A stretch of DNA of 64,000 nucleotides from contig OX344763.1 of assembly GCA_947034895.1 (NCBI GenBank), positions 2,172,501 to 2,236,500 on the forward strand, given 5' to 3'. This document shows, one piece after another, positions 24,749-35,700 of this stretch. Positions within the stretch are counted from its first letter, which is position 1. The number at the start of each line of letters is the position of its first letter. The notes below the pieces were generated by a model. It saw nothing but the letters and a program-made list of their open reading frames with translations, was not told where the DNA came from and ran no database searches. A program made the translations under genes and the position numbers. Origin of the DNA: Rhytidiadelphus loreus. Lineage: Eukaryota; Streptophyta; Bryopsida; Hypnales; Hylocomiaceae.

Positions 24749-25679
24749 TTAACCCCTAAAGTCTTATTGTCCCCTCGGGGGACAATTAGGAATTCGGGCA
24801 GGTTCCTATGAGCTGAAATCTTATCCTAATTTTTTAAACTTTTTTTGAATATAGAAAATCTGATAAGCTTTGTGAGAATATCATTTTTATTTCAATCGGT
24901 GCCCAAAAGCAAAAGTTATACCACAAAAAGACTAGAATTGAACTCGGTGAGCAACACAAAAAATATTGCAAAAATTCAAAATAATTTTTTTTTAATTTTC
25001 TCTCAAAGATTATGTTTTTGTTCTACATTTGAAGCTTTGATTCATTCCATTTTGATTAGTGATGTGAAAGTTAAGAACAATCTTATTTTTCGGGCAATCT
25101 AAACATCTTTTTGAAAAAATAACTTATAGGATTCATTTCAGAATGCAATTTTCAAATTTTCTCAAATTTGTTTATTTTAAAAGGTTAAATTTTCTTCCTA
25201 GGACAATCTCACCGTTGGGATTATTGTATTTCAATCCCATCTAAGAGCTATTATCAATTTCGATTTTCTTTCAATCTTGGACCTACTTCTACTTGACAAT
25301 CTTTTGAAGTACGAAAATCAAGTTGTCATTTTTTGAATTTTTTTTCCTACACTCCCAACTCAATTCTTCAACACAATAAATTTTAAATTCAAATTCTATA
25401 GTGCACATTTTTTCCAGAAAATGCAATCAAAGTCATCTGAAATTGCAGTCTAGAGTTCAAAAAAGCTTGCTTTTTCAACTTTAAATGCTCATATCTCTCA
25501 ATCTGTACGGTCAAACTTCATGAAATTTTTACCACATAATCTCAAACAAGTAAAGTTCAAGATCCTACGGTTGAGTTCCAAGAAAAGTATTTTTTTTGTT
25601 TTTTTGGACAAGCATAGTAGAAATGGCAGTTTTGAGTTTTCTTTGACAAAAAAATGGCCTTGGGACTTTGAGGGGTTAA
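24749..25679 (+). mobile_element. Family A (TTAA-type) element, best-preserved copy
   Basis: This is a 931-bp unit with TTAA at both ends and inverted termini: CCCCTAAAGTC at left, and TGGGACTTTGAGGGG at right. It has no ORF above 90 codons. It serves as the reference for the copies at 2734, 3981/10748, 13010, 19976 and 54590. The TTAA target and C-rich termini fit piggyBac- or Kolobok-type cut-and-paste elements, but the superfamily is inferred from the ends alone. Confidence 0.75.
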
Positions 25680-25849
25680 TGGTTCTTTGGACTTTAGTTA
25701 ATTTGCTAACGCATTTGAAGGACACACACTTAACTCTAATTTTCTAATTACTGATTTTTGCAGAATTTCAATTTAGGGTCTACTTATGTAACAGTTTCAA
25801 TGGTCTAGGCATCTGGCACTTTGAAAAATTATAGAAATTATGGTAGATG

Positions 25850-26440
25850 GCTATAACTTAGACCCTCTTCTTCAAGTATGGCTTCAAAAGCAATAGTCAA
25901 TGGATGTGAGTTGGAATGCTCATAATGTCAGAGCATTAATGAGATTTGTTCATACTTCTTTAATGCATGGAATAAGAGCCGGGGAGGGTCCATTTCAAAA
26001 CCAAGGTGTGTCCACTTAATTTTTCTAAATGAGAATTGATTGCCCAATTGCCTTCTTACACGTGTTAAAAGAATGTAGGGTTCGTTTACGTTTAGTAAAT
26101 GTCACACTTAGGAACCTTGTTTATATTTAGTAAGGGTCACATTTATTACTTTTTGAATGCCTCATTGCTTGTTTTTGGTCTAGCTTTATCTTTTTTCAGA
26201 GTGCATGTGTGGGTTTTGCAAGGCCTAGGATCAAGAATAGGTGCATACCGCAAAATTCTTTGAAAATTCATAAGCAATTCATAAATGCTCAAAAAAATAT
26301 GAAACCACTTGTGTTAGATTTCGCATCAATTTTTCTTCAAGTGAAAAATAAGCGAAAATATTTTTAGGCATTTGAAAACCATCAAAAAGGCCCAACAATC
26401 CTTAAAGTGACGGTTTATGAGCACACTACTTTACATACCA
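25850..26440. repeat. Dispersed repeat D, copy 2
   Basis: Homologous to 21090-21690 in the same orientation, with small indels. No coding potential. Confidence 0.75.
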
Positions 26441-27879
26441 CATCCAAAAAATCTACTTTTTTTTTAATATTCATGATTTTCAGTTGCTAATACTACAAAG
26501 ATATCATTTTTAGAAAAAGGTGTCTCCAACTATGCTGAATTGCTTATATTGACGGTTTCGGGTGCTTCCACCCTTAGTGAAGATAAGAAACTTCTCAGAG
26601 TCTTGAGGATCAAATGACAAAGAAAAATCTAATGGTCATTAGGTGATGGGCTGAACTTGAAATAACATAGGCCTTTGTAGAAAGTGTGCCGCCAAGTCTC
26701 ATTTTGATAACAAATATGTATCAGATCTCTGTCTCTGTTGTTACCCCCCTAAATGCACGGGGCACCCAATAATGGTGTAGACAATACTTTGAAGTTAAAT
26801 AAAATCTCATCAAGATATTATTTTAATTGATTATTTTATAAATTTTATAATTTTTTTTTTAAAGTTTAGTTTTAGCATCAAAAATCTGATTTTGAAGTTG
26901 AATGATTATGATTTTTTATTCAAAATTTTATGCAAGGTTGTCTAATGCAAATCTTGATTTTCTAGTGTTGAGGCTCTTGGAAATGCGCCTCAAGTACATT
27001 AGATATTGAAGAAAAAATCACATTAAAAATTCAATGAAAAGAATTATAGAGTAGATTTTGAGAAGTTGTAAATTGATTGGAGTCAATATGAATGGTATAC
27101 CCTTTAACCTCATTTACTGACCAATTTTTTAGGTTTGGCATGTGAAAAGAGGATTGAAAGACTTCAAATCACTTTCACAGTTTTAACATCCTTACAATTA
27201 AACATTCTAATCTTTCAATCTATAAGTGATATTGTTGTGTTTTCTTTTCCTGTGTAATCTCTAACATGTATGGTTTGAATTTTTTTTGAGATACAATTCA
27301 ATTTTGTTTGATAAAATATATCTAAATGTATGCTTTTTGTTCAATTTATAGCAAATTTTGAGGAGCTCAAAAAAAGAAGCCTTGAGCATTTATGGGTTAA
27401 ATATTGTAGCATTCATTCATATGCATATAAAATGAGTTTAAGATAGGAATACCATAAACGGTTAAAATAAGCATTTCAGCCTATAGGATATGGGAAATTC
27501 ATTGAGAAATTGAGTTCAATGTGTGCAAAAATAAGGATGAGAAATAATGCAAAACAAAAGAATTTTTTTCTTCGAGAATGAATATTTTATAAAATATAAA
27601 TGTGGATTCTTCATTTGAACCCCATTCTTGTCTCATACCTTCACCTAAAATGGCTACCTTTGGAACTTGTTCCTAAAATATAATGAGCCAATCAAATTTT
27701 AGTAAATCAAATCTTTTTCAAATCAACAACAAAGCTAGTTATTGTTGGTTTTAGAAAACCCTATTGTGCCATTAGGAACGGGGTGTGAGCCATTTATGGT
27801 ATTCCAACCTTATATGTTCGACTTGGCTACTGTTCAAATTGCATTGCTAAGTGATTACTCCATACCCAATTGTGGACAT
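26441..27879. other. AT-rich intergenic DNA, no gene seen
   Basis: No ORF, RNA gene or repeat structure could be supported. Confidence 0.5.
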
Positions 27880-28464
27880 TTAACCCCTAAACGTCTGGAT
27901 TCATCTCCAAAATTGACGATTTGAAAAAAAACTTTATAAACTACAATTTGGAAGAATATTTTGGAATTGGTATACAAATGAAAGGTGTAGATTTTGATTT
28001 TTAAATTCTATCCGTACGATTAGATCTACTAATGCTATCACCAATCTTTTTCTATAAATTTTGAAAAGAAAATTTCAGAATTCCTTCTAAATTCAATTAC
28101 AAGTAAAATAATATCATTTTTTGAGTAAAACTTGTTGGAATGGATTTGAAATAAGGTTCTCTTCATATAGTGATTTTTTGAAATTTTTGTGACCTTTACA
28201 TCTTTGACCTCATTTTTGCACATCTAGTTTTGAACTAAAGTCAATGCAAATTGACTACTTGACATACTTCCACATTTGTAATTTTAGAAATGTATATATT
28301 CTAGTAACACCAAATCCAACGGATGGATAGGACAACAACTTGGTAAAGTATCACCAAAAATTAGAATGACTTTCATCCAAGCAGGAATGAGACAGAAACA
28401 AGGATCTAAATTTGTTCATCGTCCAGAAAATGGACGTCGGAGCGCTCCAAGGTTAATGGGTTAA
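27880..28464. mobile_element. Second TTAA-flanked element (family B)
   Basis: Begins TTAACCCCTAAACGTCTGG and ends CCAAGGTTAATGGGTTAA. TTAA stands at both extremes (27880-27883, 28461-28464). The 585-bp inside is unrelated to family A except at the ends. No ORF above 61 codons. Confidence 0.55.
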
Positions 28465-28535
28465 GCTACTGTACTAACTTAAGTACTCCAATGAGGTGGG
28501 CCTACCCTCCAGTTCTTTGCACGTTACTTCAATAC

Positions 28536-28760
28536 GCACAGGGAGAATTGACCCCCTCATTGCCCCAATCAATTTAGGTTTGAAAAAAAAGCCCCCTATG
28601 TTGTGCCAATTTTTTGGTAATTCTTGCATCTCCTAGAAGTAATTTGGGGCCTCTGATTGCAAATATGAATTCAGAATTTAAAAAAAAAATTAAGCCTCGC
28701 AAATAAAAAATTCCAGGGTTTGCCCTGGAGGGGCAATGAGGGGGTCAATTCACCCTGGCC
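28536..28760. mobile_element. 225-bp MITE, MULE-like, copy 2
   Basis: Flanked by a perfect 9-bp duplication CTTCAATAC (28527-28535, 28761-28769). The right end GGTCAATTCACCCTGGCC equals that of copy 1 at 17193-17428; the left end (GCACAGGGAGAATTGACC) is worn. A 9-bp duplication supports a Mutator-like origin. Confidence 0.85.
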
Positions 28761-28960
28761 CTTCAATACTGTCAATACAAAACTGAGGTCACTCGAATCT
28801 GGGAGTAACTTAAGTTCCCTGCGTTTTCCCCTGCCGTGCGTTTCCCGTGCCGTGCATTGAAAAGAAGTTACTGTAATAATACAAGAGCAGATAAGCTCGA
28901 GTCGACCTGGCGCACACGGATCCCAATGCAATAGGAAACAGTCCTCTCCCTCACGGAGTC

Positions 28961-29236
28961 ACGGCGTGCACGTAACAAGATTCTTCTTCACGTGGGGCGG
29001 CTGCAACCAGGTCCCACATCCAGTGCCACTGTTGCCCCCACCATCGTCCCAGGCTCCCAGTTGGCCCTCATCGCATCCTCGCACTCTGCTTGTTTTTCGC
29101 ACGGCGTCCACGTAAGCTTAACAAGATTCTTCTTCACGTGGGGCGGCTGCAACCAGGTCCCACATCCAGTGCATTATTGGCCCCACTATCGTCCCAGGCT
29201 GCCATCATCGCATCCCCGCGCTCTGCTTGTTTTTCC
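28961..29236 (+). promoter_or_regulatory. Tandemly duplicated 140-bp G-box segment, probable promoter region
   Basis: Two adjacent copies start ACGGCGTGCACGTAA (28961) and ACGGCGTCCACGTAA (29101). Each includes TTCTTCTTCACGTGGGGCGG, whose CACGTG is a G-box (28989-28994, 29135-29140). Both also carry the 'ggctgcaaccaggtcccaca' block. The region is clearly GC-richer than its surroundings and lies upstream of the PNL gene on the + strand. Promoter function is inferred from position and motif; no TATA box could be fixed. Confidence 0.45.
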
Positions 29237-30289
29237 CTCAAGCTTAACTCAGTTGGTATTGCAGCCGGCCTGTCACAGACTCCAGATGAGTTAATAATGA
29301 GGTCTTCTTGCAGCTCGATTTGAAGTACCGGCACTCTGTTGCAGCGCAGAAGTACAGTTTATTGATTGAAAAGAAGTCCAAATTTGATATTCTGTCAATG
29401 CTCAAGATACACAGTCGTTGATTCGAGGAGACAGGAAGGAGCTTGGGACACAGCTACGTCCTATGAGCTTCTGCACACAAGGAGGATAAGACGAGGCACT
29501 GCTCTCGTGCATGTGACGTTGCTATTGCCTGTGGAGTACTTCTGTGCTGCGTCATTTCGTCGCTGAAGTTGTCTTGCAAGCGAGAGAGACGACCCCTGAT
29601 GCTCTTCGATCCTCACAGCAGTAAGGTATGCGAACTTAAATGCGTGCAAGAGTGAGTCTGAGCGTGGTTCCCTGGGTTACCCTGCTTCAGATTTGGTTGG
29701 GTTTTGGTATCAATTGATCAAGCATTTCAACAAGTCTTAGGGTGCCGTTTTGGGATACCTTGTGTGAATATTGGGTTTTGGAAGTGCTGTTTCAGATGCT
29801 CCTAGTTTCATTAAGCTCATGTGCATGTGTGTTGTGTTTGGCACTTGTTTGAGAATTTGTAGCAATCGCTTGTGAGTGAGGGTTGCAATTAGGGTTACTA
29901 GCTTTGTATTGGCTCTGCTTGCAGTTGTATAGCAGCAGCTCAGGTGCAATACTTGAGTTGGCATTCATTACCTCCGTGTTGTTGTATTGTAATACTTGTC
30001 AAGAAGGTTGGTTGAATATGTCAAATACAATATGCAGTGAGTAGTTGCAACTTGGTGCAAAAATTCGGCTCAACAAATCAATGGTTGCAATGGTACAGGG
30101 AACAGCAAATTTGCGGACGGCTACAGAGATGGAGGATTTAGACCTCACACCAAACTAGTTGGTGAAGAGTGCATTGGCTATGAATTCTCAGAAAGAGCAG
30201 TGGTGAAAGTGGAGCTTCTAATTTGATGTACTTTGAGTCTCTCATGATGCAACAATTGGCTTGAGATTGAAAGTCTTGTTATTGACAAG
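29237..30289 (+). other. Possible 5' untranslated exons of the PNL gene
   Basis: GC-richer than the intergenic DNA but without a long ORF. A strong donor-like site GACAAG|GTAAGA occurs at 30289/30290. Other possible sites are AAG|GTATGC near 29630 and TTGCAG near 29920. In the phase needed to join the acceptor at 32768, the 3' end of this stretch meets a stop at 30234 without an ATG. It would therefore be untranslated unless splicing differs. Transcript data would decide. Confidence 0.35.
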
Positions 30290-30447
30290 GTAAGATATGT
30301 CCTAAAAACTCTATTGTAGCCTCCTAGCAGCTTGGGCAACTTTTTGGCTAATAATTAATTAAAGTGCAAAAGACAATTAGGGAATTACAAAAATAACATG
30401 TTCAAATTGATTTTTCTAAAATATAATTAAAATAAATTAAGCAAGTA

Positions 30448-30558
30448 AATATATACATATACATATACATATACACATACATATACATATACACATACAC
30501 ATACATATACATATACACATACATATACATATACATATACATACATATACATATACAT
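30448..30558. repeat. (TACATA)n microsatellite
   Basis: About 110 bp of TACATA/TACACA units, followed by an (A)TTTTTT tract to about 30598. Probably within the 5' intron of the PNL gene. Confidence 0.95.
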
Positions 30559-30559
30559 T

Positions 30560-32768
30560 TTTATTTTTTATTTTTTATTTTTTATTTTTATTTTTTTCAT
30601 TCAAGTTGTTACAAATTTTAGATGTTTGCTACTACTTTCATCTAAGGTGGTTGCATCTACCTAAATCCTTGTGGCTTGACCTCCAACCCTAAACTCTCTA
30701 CTTTGTGTGTCAAAGTTTTGTTAAGTGTCAAGGTATTTTGCATGTGAGAGATTTGTTTTGTTTGTGAGAGATTGAGTGTTAAAATGGTCAAAATGGCGAT
30801 GCAAAAAACTTTGCAATGTTTGTTTATAGTCATTGACAAAGAAGAAATGCAAGATTGTGTAGAATAAGTTGAATTTCTATAAATTAGGCAATATTTTTAT
30901 TTTTTTAAATTTATTTTGGACAAACTAGGTTAGTGATTTCTTAAAAATTTAGGCACCCTTTTAATTCTTTATTTTTTGACCAAATTGCTAGGAAGCTAAA
31001 ATATTTCACGCACTGCAATTATAATTTTTTCCAAAAATATGGCATCGCATTTGAATTTGGAATATGGAATTTCATTGAGGGCATATTTGTGAGATTGGAA
31101 ATAGTGCATGTTGTAATGGTGGATAATATAGATACATCCAAAATTTAACTATATTTATCTAAATGTTCAACTTAAAATCTTATTTGATTTTTCTCATATT
31201 GATTGATAGTAGCTACTAATAAGTTTTGAACCCTATAATACTGCCTTTTGGGGGGCATCAATTTACACTTTCATTTGTTATGAAAAAATGGATTGGAATG
31301 ATTTGCTTACAATAATTTTTGGGAGTGTCACTTTTTGGTGCATACCTTCTCGTTATACTAGTGAAAAAGGGCAACTGTAGTGGTCCAATCGTGGTCATCA
31401 CCTAGAAGACTATTACTAGGTGGAGGGATGAATTTAAATTGTTCCAAAGGTTCCATATTTTACCTTGCAACCACCTTAAAGTTTTAAAATATTCCTTTTT
31501 CAAATGCATATGTACGTTGTTATTGTGAGTTATTACAAATGGAGTTGGATAATAGTTCAATATTATAACTTCTACTAGTTAAATTTCTTGTTCATATTGA
31601 ATTAATGAAATGATACAATGCATCAAAAAAGTATAGTTGCAATTGGTACGTGTTTGGTCATCCGATTTTGTTATATTTTATTTTTTTGACACTAAATGAT
31701 TTTGTTTGTAACTAGGGTTCGAAATGTGGATGTTAATGAATTGGGGTTGCAAATAACCTTGTTTTGTTTGAATTAGATCAGGTTTTTATGGATGGGTGGC
31801 ATGAACATGGTGTTAAAGATTTGAGAGATTCAAAAGTATGATTTTGGATCAAAGGCATTAAGCAATACTAAATGCAATGATGAAGACTTACCTTTTGTCA
31901 TGGTTTGAAATGCTATTTTCATCATCTATTATTGTGCATTCAAATGTTTCAATATTTTTCAAGTGGAATTCTTGAAAGCAAGCATCTAAATTATGTTTGC
32001 AACATGGTGTTTTGGGGATGTTTGACTTGACTTCAAGTATACAATATTCACAAAAGTTCATCTTTGTGTTGATATGGTCCCAATGACCCATAGTACTAGG
32101 ATTATGTCTTGTATCTTGTGGATAAGAATGTTGTAGTTAACACCTTTTATACTAGTGTTTAGTATTAAGTTTGTACAGGAATTGCTTGATCAATTTGATA
32201 AGGTTCTTCATAAAAGATGATTATTCATATTTTAGTTAACAATAATCCTTTTAAGACCTTGCTATTTTTATGAGTTTGGATGTTATTTTCTAACTGCTTT
32301 CTTGGGATTGGTTGTGAAGTTTTTGTAGAATTCGATATATTCCACCATTTGTTGAATAAAATGGCGCACTTTCTAATGTGGACGGCAACCCTCTTTGCTG
32401 CGTTTTGGAAATACATGGGTATTTCATGGTCCACTTGGTGAGCATAAATGTTAATCAGTACATGTAGATGATTGAAAAGTGTTTGTTAGAATACCACATT
32501 GTTCAAATTATAGAGCTCCTTTTACAATTTTCTATTTGATTTACTTTGAGCTCTAAAATGATTGTTATTTTAGTCATTTATGTATATGATCAAACTTAAA
32601 AGCATGTATTCTAATTTCAATTGATAGACCATTCTCTTACTTGACAATGTTCAATAATGTTTAATTCGTAGAACATGTTTGATTAATTCATTCAATATCG
32701 TAGGATAATCACTCTCTTTACACCTCATCAAATTATCTCATTGACAATCCATATTATATACTTTGCAG
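30560..32768 (+). other. AT-rich probable 5' intron or upstream DNA of the PNL gene
   Basis: No ORF is supported. It ends in a good 3' splice acceptor, TATACTTTGCAG|G at 32768/32769. Beyond the acceptor the PNL reading frame is open. The matching donor may be at 30290. Confidence 0.5.
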
Positions 32769-35700
32769 GAAAGACAAAGATTTCTTACAAGTGCAAAGTG
32801 AACATTGTCAAAGACTACACAATGTTATACCAAGTCTTGAGAAATGCTTGAAAGATATGGAAGCATCTTCAAAGACAAAAGTCTTGAACAAAAATCAATG
32901 TGTTCATCTTTTCCGCAAACTCATACATGTTATGAACGGGATCAACCAAATGTTGTCAAGTGCTACTAAGGATATGAAGTTCCAAGCTATTTTTGAAGAA
33001 TTGTGTTGTCTTCAAATGAAAGTAGAGATTGTGGGAAAAAACTGCACTACTCAAGACCGATGGTGTCATTCAGCTGTTTTTCAACTCCAAAACAAAGAAA
33101 CTTTTCGGGAACTACTTTTAGATTTGAAGTGTTGTTACAATGCAACTCAAGATATGTATTCATTCCACCATCCGACTCAATTAACCAATATCCTACCAAT
33201 TCAATTTGATGCAGCTACGTATGAACAAGTCTTTGAAGATGGACAAGAACTTCAAAATAGGCTTGAACTTGTACGTCAAGAAGAAGTGTCTGAGGATTAT
33301 GAACTAGCACAACATCTATTGTTGAGACTTAGAAATTTGGATCGAGTTGATGGTGGAGACTTGGGTGCTTTAGAGGTTCCCAATAATTTCAAAACACCAA
33401 AATCAATCCAAAAAATTGGTGAAGGAAGTTATGGAAATGTATACAAATCAAATTGGTGTGGCCTCACATGCGCCTCAAAAGTGTTGGAAGGTGATCTTGA
33501 ATATCTCATGAACACTCGAAAAGAGGCTGGCATCTTGGCAGGCTTGAGCCATCCCAATCTTGTCCAATTTTTTGGTTGTGGGACTTACACAAAAATTGAT
33601 GAGAATGATGAAGAAACTAAAACAAGTGAAATGCATTTGGTGATGGAACTCATGGAAACAAGTTTGTCGTCTATAGTAAAAGAAGCAAAAAGACCTTTAC
33701 CCTATCGTCTTGCAATTGACATCATGCACCAAATTGCAAAAGGGGTGTATTACCTTCATGACATGCAAGTTGCGCATCTTGACTTGAAACCTGATAATGT
33801 GTTGTCAAGTTCAATACTTATGGAGGATTTGGACCCTTGTTGCATATTCAAGATCACAGACTATGGAACTTCCCAATTGGAGGTTTGTAGCAATCCAAAG
33901 GATCCTAAACCATCAATGGACACAATTGGAACACATGGGTACATGTCCCCTGAAGTGATCAAGGGAAGTAAAACTCCATTGTATCCATTTCAAGCTGATG
34001 TGTGGTCATTTGCTATGATATGTTCAGAGATTCTTTCTGGGAAGGTTCCATATTCTAATTTGAAACGAAAAGAATTTTATGATCAAATTTCAAGTACATA
34101 TGGTAGTAGCAATAAAAGCTTGCGACCAGGCTTACCCAACAATTGTGAAGAACTCACTAATTTGATCCAAGAATGTTGGTCCCAAGACCCTCTTCAACGA
34201 CCAACATTTTCCAACATTTGTGAAAGGCTCACAAGTTTAAAGAAGTCTTTTTTGAAGGGAACATATGCATACAAGATGGTTCCACAATTTGGTTCATCTT
34301 GTGCCTCTAGATATTTGAAGTCCATCTTGGGTGTTAAGAGATATGAAGTCAATGATGTCTCAAAGGTAAGAAATTATTGTACTATAAAACTCTTTTAGTG
34401 ATCTTTGCTTTTTATGATTCTCTTTGATAATTGACATTTTTGGTTGTAAATGAAGTGTTTTATGTTTATTTGAAAATGATTTAGAGGTTATGACTTTTGT
34501 ATTTGTACAGGTGGATGAACCAATTGCACCTCCAAAGGAAATTCTGGTTGGTTTAGATCAACAATTGTCTAAAGCCAAGGGGTTTTTGAAACTGAATTAT
34601 GTAGGCATCGTTGGCATGGGTGGAATTGGCAAGACCACACTAGCAAAGGCAATTCTTGACGATGCAACAACAAATTCTTCATACCAAGCATCATGCTTTA
34701 TTGAATCTAAGAAAGATCAAAGTCCGGAAGACATATTACGCAAGATATTACCAGAACTTGGAAATCATAGAAAACCCACAAATTTGAAGGACGCCCAAGA
34801 GATGATGAAAGAGCTCTTGGTTAAAAAGAAGGTTCTTTTAATATTGGATGATGTCAAAGATGAAGCCCTGGTGCATCATATTGTACCTCTTGACATTGTA
34901 CAAGCTAGCAAGGGTACCACAATAATTATCACAACACGTGAATGGAGTACCATAAAATCATTAGTGGGCATTGAGGGAAGGTTGGATGTTAAATTGTTGG
35001 ATGAAAAGGCAGCAACAATGCTTTTTACCACTCACCTTTCTTGGGGTGTAGCTTCATTATCACCGGACTTTGTGGCCTTGCGCAAACATGTTGTAGAAGC
35101 TTGCGCTGGTTTGCCTTTGAGCTTGAAAGTGATAGGTGCATTTCTCCATCATAAAGAGAGATTGCGAAATTGGGAACGAGCATTAGAAAGGATGGCAAGG
35201 GGAAGGAGTTTGGATGGTGATGAAAGAATTTGGAACACCTTGCAAATAAGTTATGATGGATTAAATGATGAAGTAGAGAAGATGATGTTTTTGGACGTGG
35301 CTTGTTTCTTTTGTAGAGATGTGTATCCATTTGGCATATCAAAAGAGACGATGTTGTACATGTGGTCCAAAGATGGCACTCTTCCAAGGGGCAAATTGCA
35401 AAGATTGATTGACAAGTCTTTAATGAAGTTGAGCGAAGTTGGTGACATTCTAGAAATGCATGACCACCTACGTGACATGGGACGGAAGATTGCCAAGGAT
35501 ACAAGAATTTGGAAAGCGTCTATGATACCAGAAAGTGGATTGGCACGCAAGGTAATGTTCTATTCGTGTAATTGACAATATTAGAATTGTGTGTTTTTGT
35601 TATATACATTTGGAAGTAGTCACTATAAGAAACTAGAGTTTTCCGATGTCTAAGTAGACGGATTTTGTTGGGCAAAAATGTAACAACCCATGTTTTTATG

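Noticed and set aside
28671..29649. Overlapping ORFs of 60-100 codons in GC-rich DNA before the PNL gene
   Set aside because: They overlap on both strands and follow the duplicated promoter-like unit. Best explained as untranslated GC-rich DNA.
30081..30158. 25-codon ORF starting ATGGTTGCAATGG as the PNL start
   Set aside because: It ends in TAG before the donor at 30290 and cannot join the PNL frame. At most an upstream ORF in the 5' leader.
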